A DNA stretch of 41,153 bases from Amanita rubescens. Its lineage: Eukaryota; Basidiomycota; Agaricomycetes; Agaricales; Amanitaceae. Below, piece by piece: positions 1 to 9,898 of this stretch. Under the pieces are notes generated by a model, which made no database searches, had not been told where the DNA came from, and worked only from the letters and a program-made list of their open reading frames with translations. The stretch spans positions 1 through 41,153 of the forward strand of contig WION01000470.1 in the NCBI GenBank assembly GCA_015039365.1, in the 5' to 3' direction. How positions within the stretch are numbered: position 1 is the first letter of the stretch; the number at the start of each line of letters is the position of its first letter. A program made the position numbers and the translations under genes.

Positions 1-2922
1 GTACTCCATGTTCCAAGTACAACAGACAATCTTCTATCAGTCGGACATTGGGAAGAACGAGGAGGCGAATTCAGAGCGAAAAACGGAAAGGCCTTCTTCT
101 ATAACAAAAACTCTCAACAACTCATATCTGGCACTCGTGACAATGCCTTATACTATCTTCATGTCAAAGTCACTCACGACATCATCTTCTTATCAAAAGA
201 ACCGGAATTCAGTTGGCTCGAATGGTATAAACGCTTCGGTCATATTGCAGTTTCGGGACTTCAACACCTCCGCCGACGGAATCTTGTCGAAGGATTCAAC
301 GTTGACGAAAAATCTGAACTACATGATTGTGAAGCTTGTGTTCAAGCGAAGCAAACACATACACCATTCCCTAATTCAACCGATAGAAAAACCACTTATA
401 TCGGAGAGCTAACTCACATGGACTTGTGGGGACCTGCTCGTTTTGCTGCCACAAATGGCGCAAAATATTACATCACCTTCATCGATGACTATTCTCGTCA
501 TTGCACAATGAAACTGTTGAAAAACAAAACCGAAACATCAGACAAAGTCAAAGAGTACGTGGCCTTCGTAGAACGCTTACTTCGATGCCACGCGCCTATG
601 GCTATGCAAGCCGATAATGGGACTGAATTCATTAATAATGAACTTCAACATTGGCTAAAACAACATGGCGTAGACTTAAGACCGTCTGCACCATATTCTC
701 CGCAACAAAACGGGACAGCAGAACGCTACAACCGTACTATCGCTGAGCTCATTCGAGCAATGCTAATCGGAAAAAACTTGCCTAAAATCTTATGGGGTAC
801 AGCCGCTCTTCACGCAACCTATCTGCGGAACCGCGCTTACACTCGTAAAATTCCTGACCACACACCAATTGAACGCTGGTCAAAAGAGAAACCAAACGTG
901 ATGAATTTGCAGGAATTCAGAACACCTGTATCAATTCTGAACGAATCTAACACAAAAGACAAACTCGACGCACGAGGGAACATTCATATCTTCGTTGGAT
1001 TTGAAGATGGACCTAGTGCAATACGATACTTCGACGTCACAACACGACAAGTCAAAGTCTCGCGCAATTACCACTTCTTGCCTGAAGCCGATCACCCTCC
1101 GCAATTCGAGGGGGAGTGTCTGGAGGAAGGCGAATCGCTATGGGAAATCCCGGATACACCAGAATCAGGATCCGGAAAAGGAAAGGAGAAGGAATGCGAA
1201 CCTTTGACAATCCGAATCCCAAAACGAACCAATGTTGCTGAGGAGGAGGACGAACCGGAAAGACAAAACAAACGTCAAAAATCAGCTCAACCCTATGTCA
1301 GCCAAGAAGCAACAATCTTTGCGGAAGTCGTATATGCAGCTTTTAACGAAAGCGGTATAGCACCCGAAAATCCAAAGTCTTTGAACGAGGCAAAAGGATT
1401 AGCGGACTGGCCACAATGGGAGAAAGCCATAGAAACAGAACTAGATCAGTTACGCACAATGGGAACGTGGGAACTGGTTGACTTACCACAAGAAAGACAT
1501 GCAATTGGCAATAAGTGGGTCTTCCTAAAGAAATACTCAAAGACGGGCAAACTTGAAAAATACAAAGCGCGCCTTGTCGCCAAAGGATATTCCCAAATAC
1601 CGGGAATGGACTTTTCACAGACATTCTCTCCCGTAGTTCGAATGGAGACAATCCGAACGATCCTATCACTTGCCGTGAATATGGATTGGGAAATAACTCA
1701 AATGGACGTAAAGGGCGCATACCTCAACGGACACCTTGAAGAAGAGGTATTCATGCGTCAACCAGATGGTTTCAATGACGGAACCAATCGAGTATGTCGT
1801 CTAATCAAGACACTATACGGCTTAAAACAAGCCGGACGAGAGTGGAACAAACAATTAGATTCGCGCTTGAAAGGCCAAGGTTTTGAACAACTGAAAGCCG
1901 ATCCATGCGCATATATTCGAGAAACAGATAACCATATTGAGATCATCACAGTTTGGGTCGACGACCTGCTGTTATTCACAGATAAACTAGAAGCCATGGA
2001 AAAGTTGAAGAAGGAAATACAAACCTTATTTGACGTAACCGACCTCGGAAGTCCACAGAAGATCGTGGGGATAGAGATCGAACGTGACCGTATACGAGGC
2101 AGGCTAAAGATCAGCCAAGCCCAATATATCGAAAATCTGCTGGCGAAATATAATATGACGGATTGCAAACCCGTATCAACGCCAATGGATCTATCTGCAG
2201 ACCTAGATGACGTACCGGAACTGCCAAACGATTCATCTCTTCGTGAATTGTATTCCTCCCTTATCGGATCTTTGATGTTCTTGGCGATAGCAACGAGACC
2301 CGATATCATTTACGCAGTTATCAAACTGGCAACCTATGTTTCTCGGCCAGGACAAGCCCATTGGGTAGCCGCAAAGCGAATATTGCGATATCTAAAAGGG
2401 ACAAAGAATCTAGGCATAATATATGTCAAAGACAAAGACTTTAACAAACAGAACTTCTTACGAGGTTATTCAGACGCGAGCTTCAATAGCGAAGCAAAAG
2501 CGAAATCAGTCACCGGCTATACATTCCTATCTGCTGGCTCTGCCATAATCTGGGGATCGCGTAAACAGACCTTAACGGCCCTATCTACGACAGAGGCAGA
2601 ATGCCTAGCATTAACCGAAGCTACTCAAGAGAACATCTGGTTACGCACCTTACTAGATGGACTCAAATTTCCGCAATCAGTTCCTACTCCAATAATGGAG
2701 GATAATCAAGGAACAATCGCATTGACGGAAAATCCACAATATCACCGCCGCTCGAAACACTTCAATCCGAAGCTGTATTTCATTCGAGAAAATGTCACTG
2801 GCGAACAAGTCAGAATCGAATACTGCGAAACAGCAGAGATGACAGCTGACGTACTCACGAAAGCGTTGTCGAAAACCATCCACGAAACTCATGTAAAGCG
2901 CATGGGTATGGCCTCAGATTGA
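1..2922 (+). CDS. Ty1/copia retrotransposon polyprotein, 3' part (end of protease, integrase, reverse transcriptase, RNase H)
   Basis: The frame is open from the first base to a TGA at 2920-2922 (973 codons, start outside the window), so ATG 418 is internal. Domains in order: the end of the protease (VLHVPSTTDNLLSVG, residues 1-15), a GAG-pre-integrase zinc region (FGHIAVSGLQHL...CEACVQAKQ, about 80-125), and the integrase core from about 140 with its DDE triad in FIDDYS, ADNGTEF and QQNGTAER. Then come an acidic/basic linker, a copia-type reverse transcriptase from about 485 with WVDD at about 651, and RNase H from about 822 (SDASFNSEAKAK..., TTEAECLAL). No stop or frameshift is seen, so the element may be recent. 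It would copy its RNA into cDNA and integrate it. Confidence 0.95.
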   Translation, partial: VLHVPSTTDNLLSVGHWEERGGEFRAKNGKAFFYNKNSQQLISGTRDNALYYLHVKVTHDIIFLSKEPEFSWLEWYKRFGHIAVSGLQHLRRRNLVEGFNVDEKSELHDCEACVQAKQTHTPFPNSTDRKTTYIGELTHMDLWGPARFAATNGAKYYITFIDDYSRHCTMKLLKNKTETSDKVKEYVAFVERLLRCHAPMAMQADNGTEFINNELQHWLKQHGVDLRPSAPYSPQQNGTAERYNRTIAELIRAMLIGKNLPKILWGTAALHATYLRNRAYTRKIPDHTPIERWSKEKPNVMNLQEFRTPVSILNESNTKDKLDARGNIHIFVGFEDGPSAIRYFDVTTRQVKVSRNYHFLPEADHPPQFEGECLEEGESLWEIPDTPESGSGKGKEKECEPLTIRIPKRTNVAEEEDEPERQNKRQKSAQPYVSQEATIFAEVVYAAFNESGIAPENPKSLNEAKGLADWPQWEKAIETELDQLRTMGTWELVDLPQERHAIGNKWVFLKKYSKTGKLEKYKARLVAKGYSQIPGMDFSQTFSPVVRMETIRTILSLAVNMDWEITQMDVKGAYLNGHLEEEVFMRQPDGFNDGTNRVCRLIKTLYGLKQAGREWNKQLDSRLKGQGFEQLKADPCAYIRETDNHIEIITVWVDDLLLFTDKLEAMEKLKKEIQTLFDVTDLGSPQKIVGIEIERDRIRGRLKISQAQYIENLLAKYNMTDCKPVSTPMDLSADLDDVPELPNDSSLRELYSSLIGSLMFLAIATRPDIIYAVIKLATYVSRPGQAHWVAAKRILRYLKGTKNLGIIYVKDKDFNKQNFLRGYSDASFNSEAKAKSVTGYTFLSAGSAIIWGSRKQTLTALSTTEAECLALTEATQENIWLRTLLDGLKFPQSVPTPIMEDNQGTIALTENPQYHRRSKHFNPKLYFIRENVTGEQVRIEYCETAEMTADVLTKALSKTIHETHVKRMGMASD

Positions 2923-2929
2923 GGGGGAG
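2921..2929 (+). promoter_or_regulatory. Polypurine tract of the copia element
   Basis: Nine purines (gagggggag) sit directly before the LTR and overlap the stop codon of the polyprotein. This is the expected primer site for plus-strand cDNA synthesis. Confidence 0.8.
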
Positions 2930-3116
2930 TGTTGAACTCTCTACGTTCGGCAATCCCTCGGCCAGCCAAACAAGGCATAACATCTTACTACTATAAGTAG
3001 CGTACTTATCTAAGACATCTATCTAATCATCATCTATCACGGGCACAGTCGCCCTCGTTACTCGCGTGCCTCAATCTATTCATTCTCAATCTATCTCCGA
3101 TAGAATCTTTTCAACA
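2930..3116 (+). mobile_element. 3' LTR of the copia element (187 bp)
   Basis: The LTR starts TGTTGAA right after the polypurine tract and ends TTCAACA, a perfect 7-bp terminal inverted repeat with TG...CA ends. The 5' LTR is outside the window, so LTR identity and the target-site duplication cannot be checked. The expected 5-bp duplication on this side would be CGGAC (3117-3121). Confidence 0.9.
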
Positions 3117-3969
3117 CGGACCCCCAACCAACGTCCTACCCCTGGCCACTGAGTCTGGCCAAATGGGTTTTCAACATCAGGTTCCGCTTCAGGTACTGGT
3201 GATTTAGGGCATACGCAGGTTTGCCCGCATCCGGACACCGTGTCCGGGAGATCCAGATCATGGATACCAAATGTACTGCCAATCCCTTCCAGACTGACGC
3301 CAAGTGAACGGCACATGTCGCAACACTTCCCGTTTTCTCGCAGGGCACAAATCTTCAATGAATCAGTCAGTCCAACGAGTCTGACATCTTCCTCATCCAA
3401 TGGCTTGATGCGGTGCGCGAGTCTCAAAAAGCCTGGTGCAAGCCATTCCCGAATACCATAAGTCTTTGCGAGGTGAATTTGTAGAGCGGGAAGCGTAGTG
3501 AGCAACGGATTCATTTTTTCGATGGCAAACTTCTTGACTTGGATCATCTCATACAACGATGTCAGTTTCAACACCGATTGCCATTCTTCAAGCGTAAAGG
3601 TCATGTTGGGATTCACCGGAAATTGCCTTATCGTTCGAAATGAGAAAACGGGGTCAAGCACTGGGCGAGACCGGAACCCACAATGGATAAAGGCATCGCA
3701 GCAGTGGAACGAAGTCCTTCTTTTCGATGCTTTCCAGAACAAGGGGTTGTTTATCCGATGAACCGTCCGCTTCCACACCCTCAGGTACTGGGAGCTCAAA
3801 CATGTCGCGAAATACTTGTGATAATTTGACGAATAAATGTCGAGGTACTTTAAACAATTGGTCTTCAACCTGATGCCACTCAATCAGTAGCTAGCCATTT
3901 ATATGGAAGACAGACGCTTACTTGGAAAACAATAACTTCAAGGTAATATTCTTCGTTTTTGTCGGGCAT
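3086..3969 (-). CDS. BTB/POZ-domain protein, 3' end replaced by a copia LTR
   Basis: Three exons read cleanly: 3969-3922 (MPDKNEEYYLEVIVFQ), 3869-3682 (VEDQLFKVPRHLFVKLSQVF...), and 3626 onward (QFPVNPNMTFTLEEWQSV...). They are separated by introns of 52 nt (3870-3921) and 55 nt (3627-3681). The layout matches the large Agaricomycete BTB family: LFKVPRHLF, then LEEWQSVLKLTSLYEM, then RIKPLDEEDVRLVGLTDSLK. A cysteine cluster follows (CCDMC...CGQTCVC). The copia LTR sits at 3116, so the last nine or so codons and the stop at 3086 come from LTR sequence. The spliced length is 258 codons. Family members usually act in protein-protein recognition. Whether the native C-terminus was lost is inferred from the insertion point. 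Confidence 0.8.
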
Positions 3970-4269
3970 GGTTAAGGGTAATTGAGTCGTGAAGCTCGCT
4001 TAACGCTGTAGTGCTATGTACAAGTTATACAATCAAAACCATCTGATCTTTTATCGCCTCAAATCGCCGCACGGTAATCTAAGATACATACATTGGACAA
4101 TAGACCTGTTAACGTTCAACTCCGAGATCATGGTGAGATGGCGCGTGGTATACGCCGAGTCAACCTCCAACTTTGCACAAGCCCCTACCTGAGTGGGCAG
4201 CAACGCATGTCTAAGACCCTAGCCTCCCCTTTCTCCCACCAGGTCTCCCTCGGCCCTCTAACCTGCACA
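3970..4269. other. Intergenic stretch between the two BTB sequences
   Basis: No gene or splice-consistent coding stretch was found. The plus-strand 77-codon open frame here resembles no family and overlaps the 3' end of the BTB remnant. Confidence 0.5.
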
Positions 4270-4540
4270 ACGGTTCAAACCCTTCTTTTCAATACCGTAC
4301 AAAACAAGCGGTTTTCTGTCCATTAAACCGGCTACTTCTGCACCATCGGGCGCCGGACTGAGCTTATCACGGAATATTGGTGGTAATTTAACAAATAAAT
4401 GTCGATCTACTTTGAACAACTGATTTTCGACCTCGTATAGCAGCGTGGATCCGATGGCTGGGTGCTATCAATATTGGAGAAAGTCCCTTACTTGGAAAAC
4501 TATGTCAGCCAGAGAGTAATTCTTCGTTTCTATCAGGCAT
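4270..4540 (-). pseudogene. 5' remnant of a second BTB gene
   Basis: Starting at ATG 4540 the minus strand reads MPDRNEE, then breaks frame before the IVFQ-like end of exon 1. After an intron it continues VENQLFKVDRHLFVKL and, further on, RKPLVLYGIEKKGL, paralleling exons 1 and 2 of the intact-looking BTB gene next to it (3682-3969). Similarity stops near 4270, before the LEEWQSVLKL region, so only the first third is present. This is a tandem duplicate that lost its 3' part and acquired a frameshift in exon 1. Confidence 0.75.
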
Positions 4541-4996
4541 GACAAAATAGCGATCAAAGCAAGGCTCGATTATCGGTACCAGAAATGAACTAATTTGACC
4601 AAGGTAGTGACTTAGAAAATGAGACTATAAAATGAATGTAAGAGGAAACGTAGACGAAAATGTGAAGCTCGCCATGTGTCCGGACCGGCGTAAATATGCT
4701 ATCGTGGCTCATTTATATAGTCGGCGCAGCGACGGCGGCGTGCATCAAAGAGAGGTTTTAAGCAAGTCTTTGTTAAGGGTATTAATTATGAAGCACACAA
4801 AGCGCAGCCAAGCCAAGCGTCGTGATGCTTCTCACTCGTTTGTTCGCCTCGCCAAGTGATCGCAGCCAAGCTTTCGTCTTTCTCATTGCGATAATGGTGT
4901 GATTCAGAAAGTATGAATTTAAAATGACAGCAGGATCACGAAGATAACCCTGAATGCTCGATTTCCAAGCTGCGAAAACATTACCCCATACTTCCA
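4541..4996. other. Intergenic stretch
   Basis: Nothing recognisable. It lies between the start of the broken BTB copy and the 3' end of the first Hsp70-like gene. Open frames here are short and have no family signature. Confidence 0.5.
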
Positions 4997-7522
4997 TTAG
5001 TTATCCAACGGATCGTACACGAGTCGTGCGGTACTTCTGCAACAAGTACGCAATGACGGTTATGCTTCCACTTTGAGTTGTAAAGTCACATACCTCACTT
5101 CACGCCCCTGATTCATTCTCAGTGATGAAGTTAAAATGCAAACTGGAATCGAAACCTACATTCTCTTTCCAAGCTATTTCGGCCTTGTTTACCGTCAAAC
5201 CAAGTGACAGTATGATATCGTACTTCAGCTCATAAAAGAAAGTTGTTCTTTTATTCTTCCTTTTCCCTGTTGTGATCTGCTGAGGTTCGAGAAGTTGGCT
5301 GAGTCTCGTCGTGTTCGCTTCAACAACGCAAAGTTTGAAGTAGGAATCTTGAGATGTCATCTTCAGTCCCCTGACAATATACATCATATGACAAACCTTT
5401 ATCAATATCCATCCAAGAAGGATTTGAAATTGAGCCACGATAAACAAAAATCTCATTCTTGATATGATGCATGTTATCGCGTGTAGTGGAAGTATACCAG
5501 TAGGAGCGACGGAACTCTTCCGTTTCGGAAACTTGGGTGCCCTTCCATGACGATCAAGACACGACGAAAAGAGAGAATCATCAACTTACCTTGCGCACTA
5601 TTACGTCAAATGCACCTCGTATGTATCGCTTTTTCGACTGCGATTCATACACTTGCGTAACCCGTTTCAGGTGTTCGGGGTCATGCGGATTGTAGATATA
5701 CGAGCAGGGGTTACCATAGGTAACTTTCACGATCCGTTTCTCGACGTAATGATCGACATAGAATGATATAGCGCCACTGGCGACAGCTTTATTTCTATAT
5801 GTTGTTTAGTTCTTGCCATAGACGAAAGGCAATTACTCGTACAAATGTCCTTCTGGCCGAGAGACGTCAATCCCAAGATGTTGAAGCGCAACATTGATCT
5901 CCTTATACAAATAATCACTGCCGGCGAAGCCCCCGACGAGAAATACGGACTATGAAGCTGTCAGCGATGCTAATACTATCCGAAAATACAGTAAATTACC
6001 GAAATAGGCGTTGTCGCATTCTGCCTCATTTCCAATATTGCTTCCAGGATACAATGTAAAGACGGAGCGAAAAAGCGGGCTACATCCGACCTAAAAATAA
6101 GTGAGTTGATCGGCCTGAGTAATGATGAAAAAAGACACATGCCCTGCTAGCTTCAACTGGCCGGACGTTATTCCCCTTGAAGGATCAGTATCGCGCAGGC
6201 CTCCAAACTTGATATACAGGGCATCTTCGCTGCGTCGGAAGGACAATTTGGTGCGCTCGTCGAACTCTTTAACCATACGTTTGATTTCCTCCTCTGCAGA
6301 GAAGTCGGAACCATGAAGGTGATCTTGATAGTGTGCAGGGCAGCTATACTAGAAGGTCAAACAAAAAGGATTGCAAGCTCACCCCTAAGGAAGCTTTCTG
6401 CGTTGTCCGTGACAAAGACGGACCCTTTCACATAACCTACTCGTCGTAAGACTCGCTGCATCCATGATATCGAAGGTATATGACCCACATCTACTTGCTG
6501 CGATTTCTTCGTACGAATTACCCAATGGAGAAGTTTGAGCATAGGCACTAATATCTATGGTTCCACCACCTGAGACCATGGGCGTAAGTGATCAAACACT
6601 TTAAATGAACGATACGGTCTAACCTGCGTCTACGATTACGACACCTTTACCGTTCTATAATAGATATAGCAGTGAAATATGCGACGCAAAATGGTGTTCA
6701 GACCTTGAACGCATCTTTCGAAAGCCCGTTGCAGATGCAATAATTCAGGCTCGCCTCTCCTTCCGTCACAAACGATATGTTCGTATTGGCTGTATCCATA
6801 TCAGGAACCAAGCCGGCTTTGAGAGCTGCTTCTTTCATTTGACTCTGCTGGAACCCACCCCAGCCATTTGGATGGGTTAATACGAAATGCACATCTTTCT
6901 GAAGAGATACCCAAAGCGTGTCGCCCGATGTATGGGATTGTTCGAAGTACTCCTTCGTACAGCGGTAGAGATATCGTAATAGATCGGCGAATATATTAAC
7001 CACAGGGATCCCCTCTGGAAGAGGATTCTTGTTCAGAACCGTTATGTATGCCGTTTCGATAACTTTTGGATGCAAATGCAATTTGAACCTAACACCAGAG
7101 TTCATGAGCATGAAGTTTTGATGCCGTAAACGCGCATACCAAGCCGCCTTCGTCCACCCGCTATCTTTCGCAATTTCTTCGATACCATCTTGAACAGCTT
7201 CAGCGCCAATAGCATGAGCCACGCCATCCGCATCGTAATAAAGCACGGATGGTATTTTTGAATGCCCATGAATCTGCGCAGGAAACCTACATAACGTCAG
7301 TCTTCGTTATGTGCCATAGAGATCGTACGCCACCGATTAACTGAGAAAGTCTCGGGAGGTTTACCGGGTTCCAGGATGCTAATACCAGATAATAATTGAG
7401 CTGGTTATTCTACTAAGAACTAAAACTGCGCACCTGTAACTAACACCACTAAATGTCGTCCCCACATCGAGTGCAATTAACAATTTCCGTTGGCGTCCTT
7501 TGTACGGAGTTCTGTTAGCCAT
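4997..7522 (-). CDS. HSPA12-like Hsp70-family ATPase, copy A
   Basis: Starts MANRTPYKGRQRKLLIAL at 7522 and ends at TAA 4997-4999 after about a dozen short introns. Visible in order: phosphate-1 motif DVGTTFSGVSY, SKIPSVLYYDADG, FKLHLHP, LTHPNGWGGFQQSQ, VTEGEASLNYC, phosphate-2 loop VDAGGGTIDISAYAQ, the adenosine-side motif VFLVGGFAGSDYL, KAVASGAISFYVDHYVEKR, and a C-terminal FYELKYDIILSLGLTV...AEIAWKE. These are hallmarks of the actin-like ATPase fold of the HSPA12A/B branch of Hsp70. No classical Hsp70 substrate-binding domain or EEVD tail is present. Exons join in frame by eye, so it may be functional. It is divergently placed, 218 bp from the coiled-coil gene at 7741. Cellular role unknown. 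Confidence 0.8.
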
Positions 7523-7740
7523 GGATACGTATGAGTGGAAGATTGTGTGGCAGTGCCTTAATGGGCACAAAAGTATTCTCACAGGGTAAGGTCAAAAAGG
7601 AAAACATGCGTTATACACGTTCCGGTAGAAGCTTCCCCAACATAATTAGATATGAACGTTCCATACCATCGGTTCTGTGCGCAGCAGGCGGCGAACCTGA
7701 CTTTCCTTACTGCGGGCTCAGCGCCTCCTCATTATCACTC

Positions 7741-9819
7741 ATGAGCGCGGACCAAAATGCCCCAATGGATTCGACCAAGTCGAGGCCAACCGATACAACC
7801 GAGAGGGCGAGTCCTGGAAGGGAGAATGTTGCAGGCGGCGCGGTGAGAATTTCCCTGCCACAACGCTCATCCGGCCCAAAAAGTCGGGCGAGAGCATCGC
7901 CTCCTGCAGACCCGACTGTGAAGCATGACACAGAGCATAGTTCGAGAGCATCGCCCGAGAAGACAAACCACGGGCAGAGCGATCTGGCGGATGACCGAAA
8001 TCGTACTGCCGATACCCGTCGTCCTGACAAAGAAAGGGACGGGGAAAATAAACGAGAGACAGAAAAAGAGATTCGCGAAACGCGAGATAGTAGACCGCGG
8101 GATAGTAATAGGACCAATTTTCAACGGACCATCGGCAATCACCTGGGCTTCCCTCATCGTCACGATCAGAGGCGCGGAGATCCACAGGAGGAGGATAGGA
8201 ACGATGATAGATTACGACAGAATAATAGGTCCAATCCTCAACGGACCAACAGCAGCTCCAACCATCCTGATCAGAGGCCCGGGGATCCACAAGAGGAGGC
8301 TAGGAACGATGACAGAATGCGACAGAATGACAGGTCCAATCCTCAACGAACCAGCCGCAGTCACCCAGACTCCCATCACCTTGACCAGAGGCGTGGAGAT
8401 CCACAGGAAGAGGATAGGGACGATGGCAGAATGCAACCGATTGACGCTCCTCCCGATCCTCAACGAACCGGTGGTAGTCGCCCAGACTCCCATCGCCTCG
8501 ACCACGGAGGCGGAGCTCCACAGGAGGACATTGGGGAAGACGGCGGCAGGGACGAGGAGGGTGAACGCAGAGAAATTGAAGATCGCCGTCCCTCTAGCTC
8601 ACAACATCATTCTCATGGGCGACATGGGCAATATCGAGGGCGATATTATCGGCATCGTCACTCCGATTCCCAACATCATCCTGAAGGGCACCGTCCATCT
8701 GACTCACAGCGTCGTTATCCTCACGGAAGATATCGGCAAGAAACCGAGCAACAAATTCGTGCCCTCTTGGACGAGAAATCGGAGCAGGCGGCAGCGATAG
8801 ATGAGTTAAAGGCCCAGTTGGCCCGTGCCCAGGGGGAACGCGATCAGTTGGATCAACTGTTAAAGGAGAGGACGGCAGAACTTTCTAGCGCGCAAGCCTT
8901 CCTCGGAAAGGCAGACAGCATTTCTGTGACGGAGGTTTCCAAAATGATAGAGTTGCTGAATGCAGAAGTTCAACAGGTATCTGCCCACATCGCCGATTCT
9001 TTGACGCAGCGAAAAGGATCCAAGGATGACCAAGCCGACCAAGCCGAGCTGAAAAGAGCGTTGAACGAGGTCAAACCGTACATTGGCCCGCGGTTACAAT
9101 CCGTTCTGTTGCTTGACATAACCGATAAACAGATACGTTTCGACCAGACGCTATCCCAGATTGTTCTGCAGGCAGGCTTAATCAACGCGTGCGCTCGTGT
9201 GATCAAGGAATGGAACCCACCCGCCTGGGAGTCCCGTTCCAACGTTGAAAACATATACAATTCAATACGATCATCATGTGAGCATCTTCCAAAACGTTTA
9301 AACGTCTTCCTTACTATCCCTCTCTTAGCGGGACAAGCCATTGCGGGTCGATGGAGGGCGTTGGCGCGTACTTATATAGAAGCAGGGGGTGAGAACAACA
9401 TTCGAGTCAAAAGCACCGAGTTCCTGAAACTGGTTTTGCGCGATTTGCTTATCGCCATCGGCTGGGCTGCGCGCGGGCCACACGTTCCTACACCACCTCA
9501 ATTCGAGGAGAGAATCGATATCATCGCGAAAAAAGCCATTGAAGTTCAGCAAGTCATCGGGAAAGGGATAACATCTGCAGATTTGTGTGCACATGGTATC
9601 CCGTCCGAAGAGTGGTTCCACCCCGACTCCGCGATTGATGCTTACGAAGAAGGGAAGGAAGGCCCTGTGCTATGTACCCTAGAATTGGGCCTTCAGTCCG
9701 AGAAGATTGTTACACCAGGCAACGCGGGCACGGAACGAAGGGAGAACGCGACGATTCTGAAGCCAAAGGTGGTGCTAGTTTCGGCCCTAGAAGGGCTCCG
9801 CAAAACTGCGAACGTTTAA
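7741..9819 (+). CDS. Coiled-coil protein with charged repeat region, family shared with the gene at 12839
   Basis: A single-exon frame of 692 codons from ATG 7741. An upstream in-frame ATG at 7531 lies only 8 bp from the divergent Hsp70 start, so 7741 is preferred. The N-terminal half is disordered and rich in R, D, E, Q, S and P, with about four diverged 33-residue repeats (DQRRGDPQEEDRNDDR type, 8104-8560). A coiled coil follows (QIRALLDEKSEQAAAIDELK... to ERTAELSSAQAFL), then a conserved helical C-terminal domain: LLNAEVQQVSAHIADSL, IVLQAGLINACARVIKEW, GRWRALARTYIEA, and a final ILKPKVVLVSALEGL. The same order of C-terminal motifs occurs in the 12839 gene. I do not recognise a function. 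It forms a head-to-head pair with Hsp70 copy A. Confidence 0.8.
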   Translation: MSADQNAPMDSTKSRPTDTTERASPGRENVAGGAVRISLPQRSSGPKSRARASPPADPTVKHDTEHSSRASPEKTNHGQSDLADDRNRTADTRRPDKERDGENKRETEKEIRETRDSRPRDSNRTNFQRTIGNHLGFPHRHDQRRGDPQEEDRNDDRLRQNNRSNPQRTNSSSNHPDQRPGDPQEEARNDDRMRQNDRSNPQRTSRSHPDSHHLDQRRGDPQEEDRDDGRMQPIDAPPDPQRTGGSRPDSHRLDHGGGAPQEDIGEDGGRDEEGERREIEDRRPSSSQHHSHGRHGQYRGRYYRHRHSDSQHHPEGHRPSDSQRRYPHGRYRQETEQQIRALLDEKSEQAAAIDELKAQLARAQGERDQLDQLLKERTAELSSAQAFLGKADSISVTEVSKMIELLNAEVQQVSAHIADSLTQRKGSKDDQADQAELKRALNEVKPYIGPRLQSVLLLDITDKQIRFDQTLSQIVLQAGLINACARVIKEWNPPAWESRSNVENIYNSIRSSCEHLPKRLNVFLTIPLLAGQAIAGRWRALARTYIEAGGENNIRVKSTEFLKLVLRDLLIAIGWAARGPHVPTPPQFEERIDIIAKKAIEVQQVIGKGITSADLCAHGIPSEEWFHPDSAIDAYEEGKEGPVLCTLELGLQSEKIVTPGNAGTERRENATILKPKVVLVSALEGLRKTANV
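8104..8560 (+). repeat. Diverged ~99-bp coding tandem repeat inside the coiled-coil gene
   Basis: Successive units encode DQRRGDPQEEDRNDDR, DQRPGDPQEEARNDDR, DQRRGDPQEEDRDDGR and DHGGGAPQEDIGEDGG, with NPQRT or DPQRT between them. Unit length is about 33 codons, so changes in copy number keep the frame. Confidence 0.75.
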
Positions 9820-9898
9820 GGTCCAAACATCCGGTACGGGCCAATACTTGGTATTTTTCGAGACGAGGGGCGATAATACGATTACAATTTACATGCAT

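Noticed and set aside
8..412. Separate 134-codon plus-strand protein at the window start
   Set aside because: It is a shadow frame. The true copia frame is open from base 1 and carries the protease end and the integrase zinc region.
7531..7740. N-terminal extension of the coiled-coil gene from ATG 7531
   Set aside because: It would leave only 8 bp to the divergent Hsp70 start codon, and the 70 extra residues have no matching composition. ATG 7741 was preferred, though the extension cannot be excluded.
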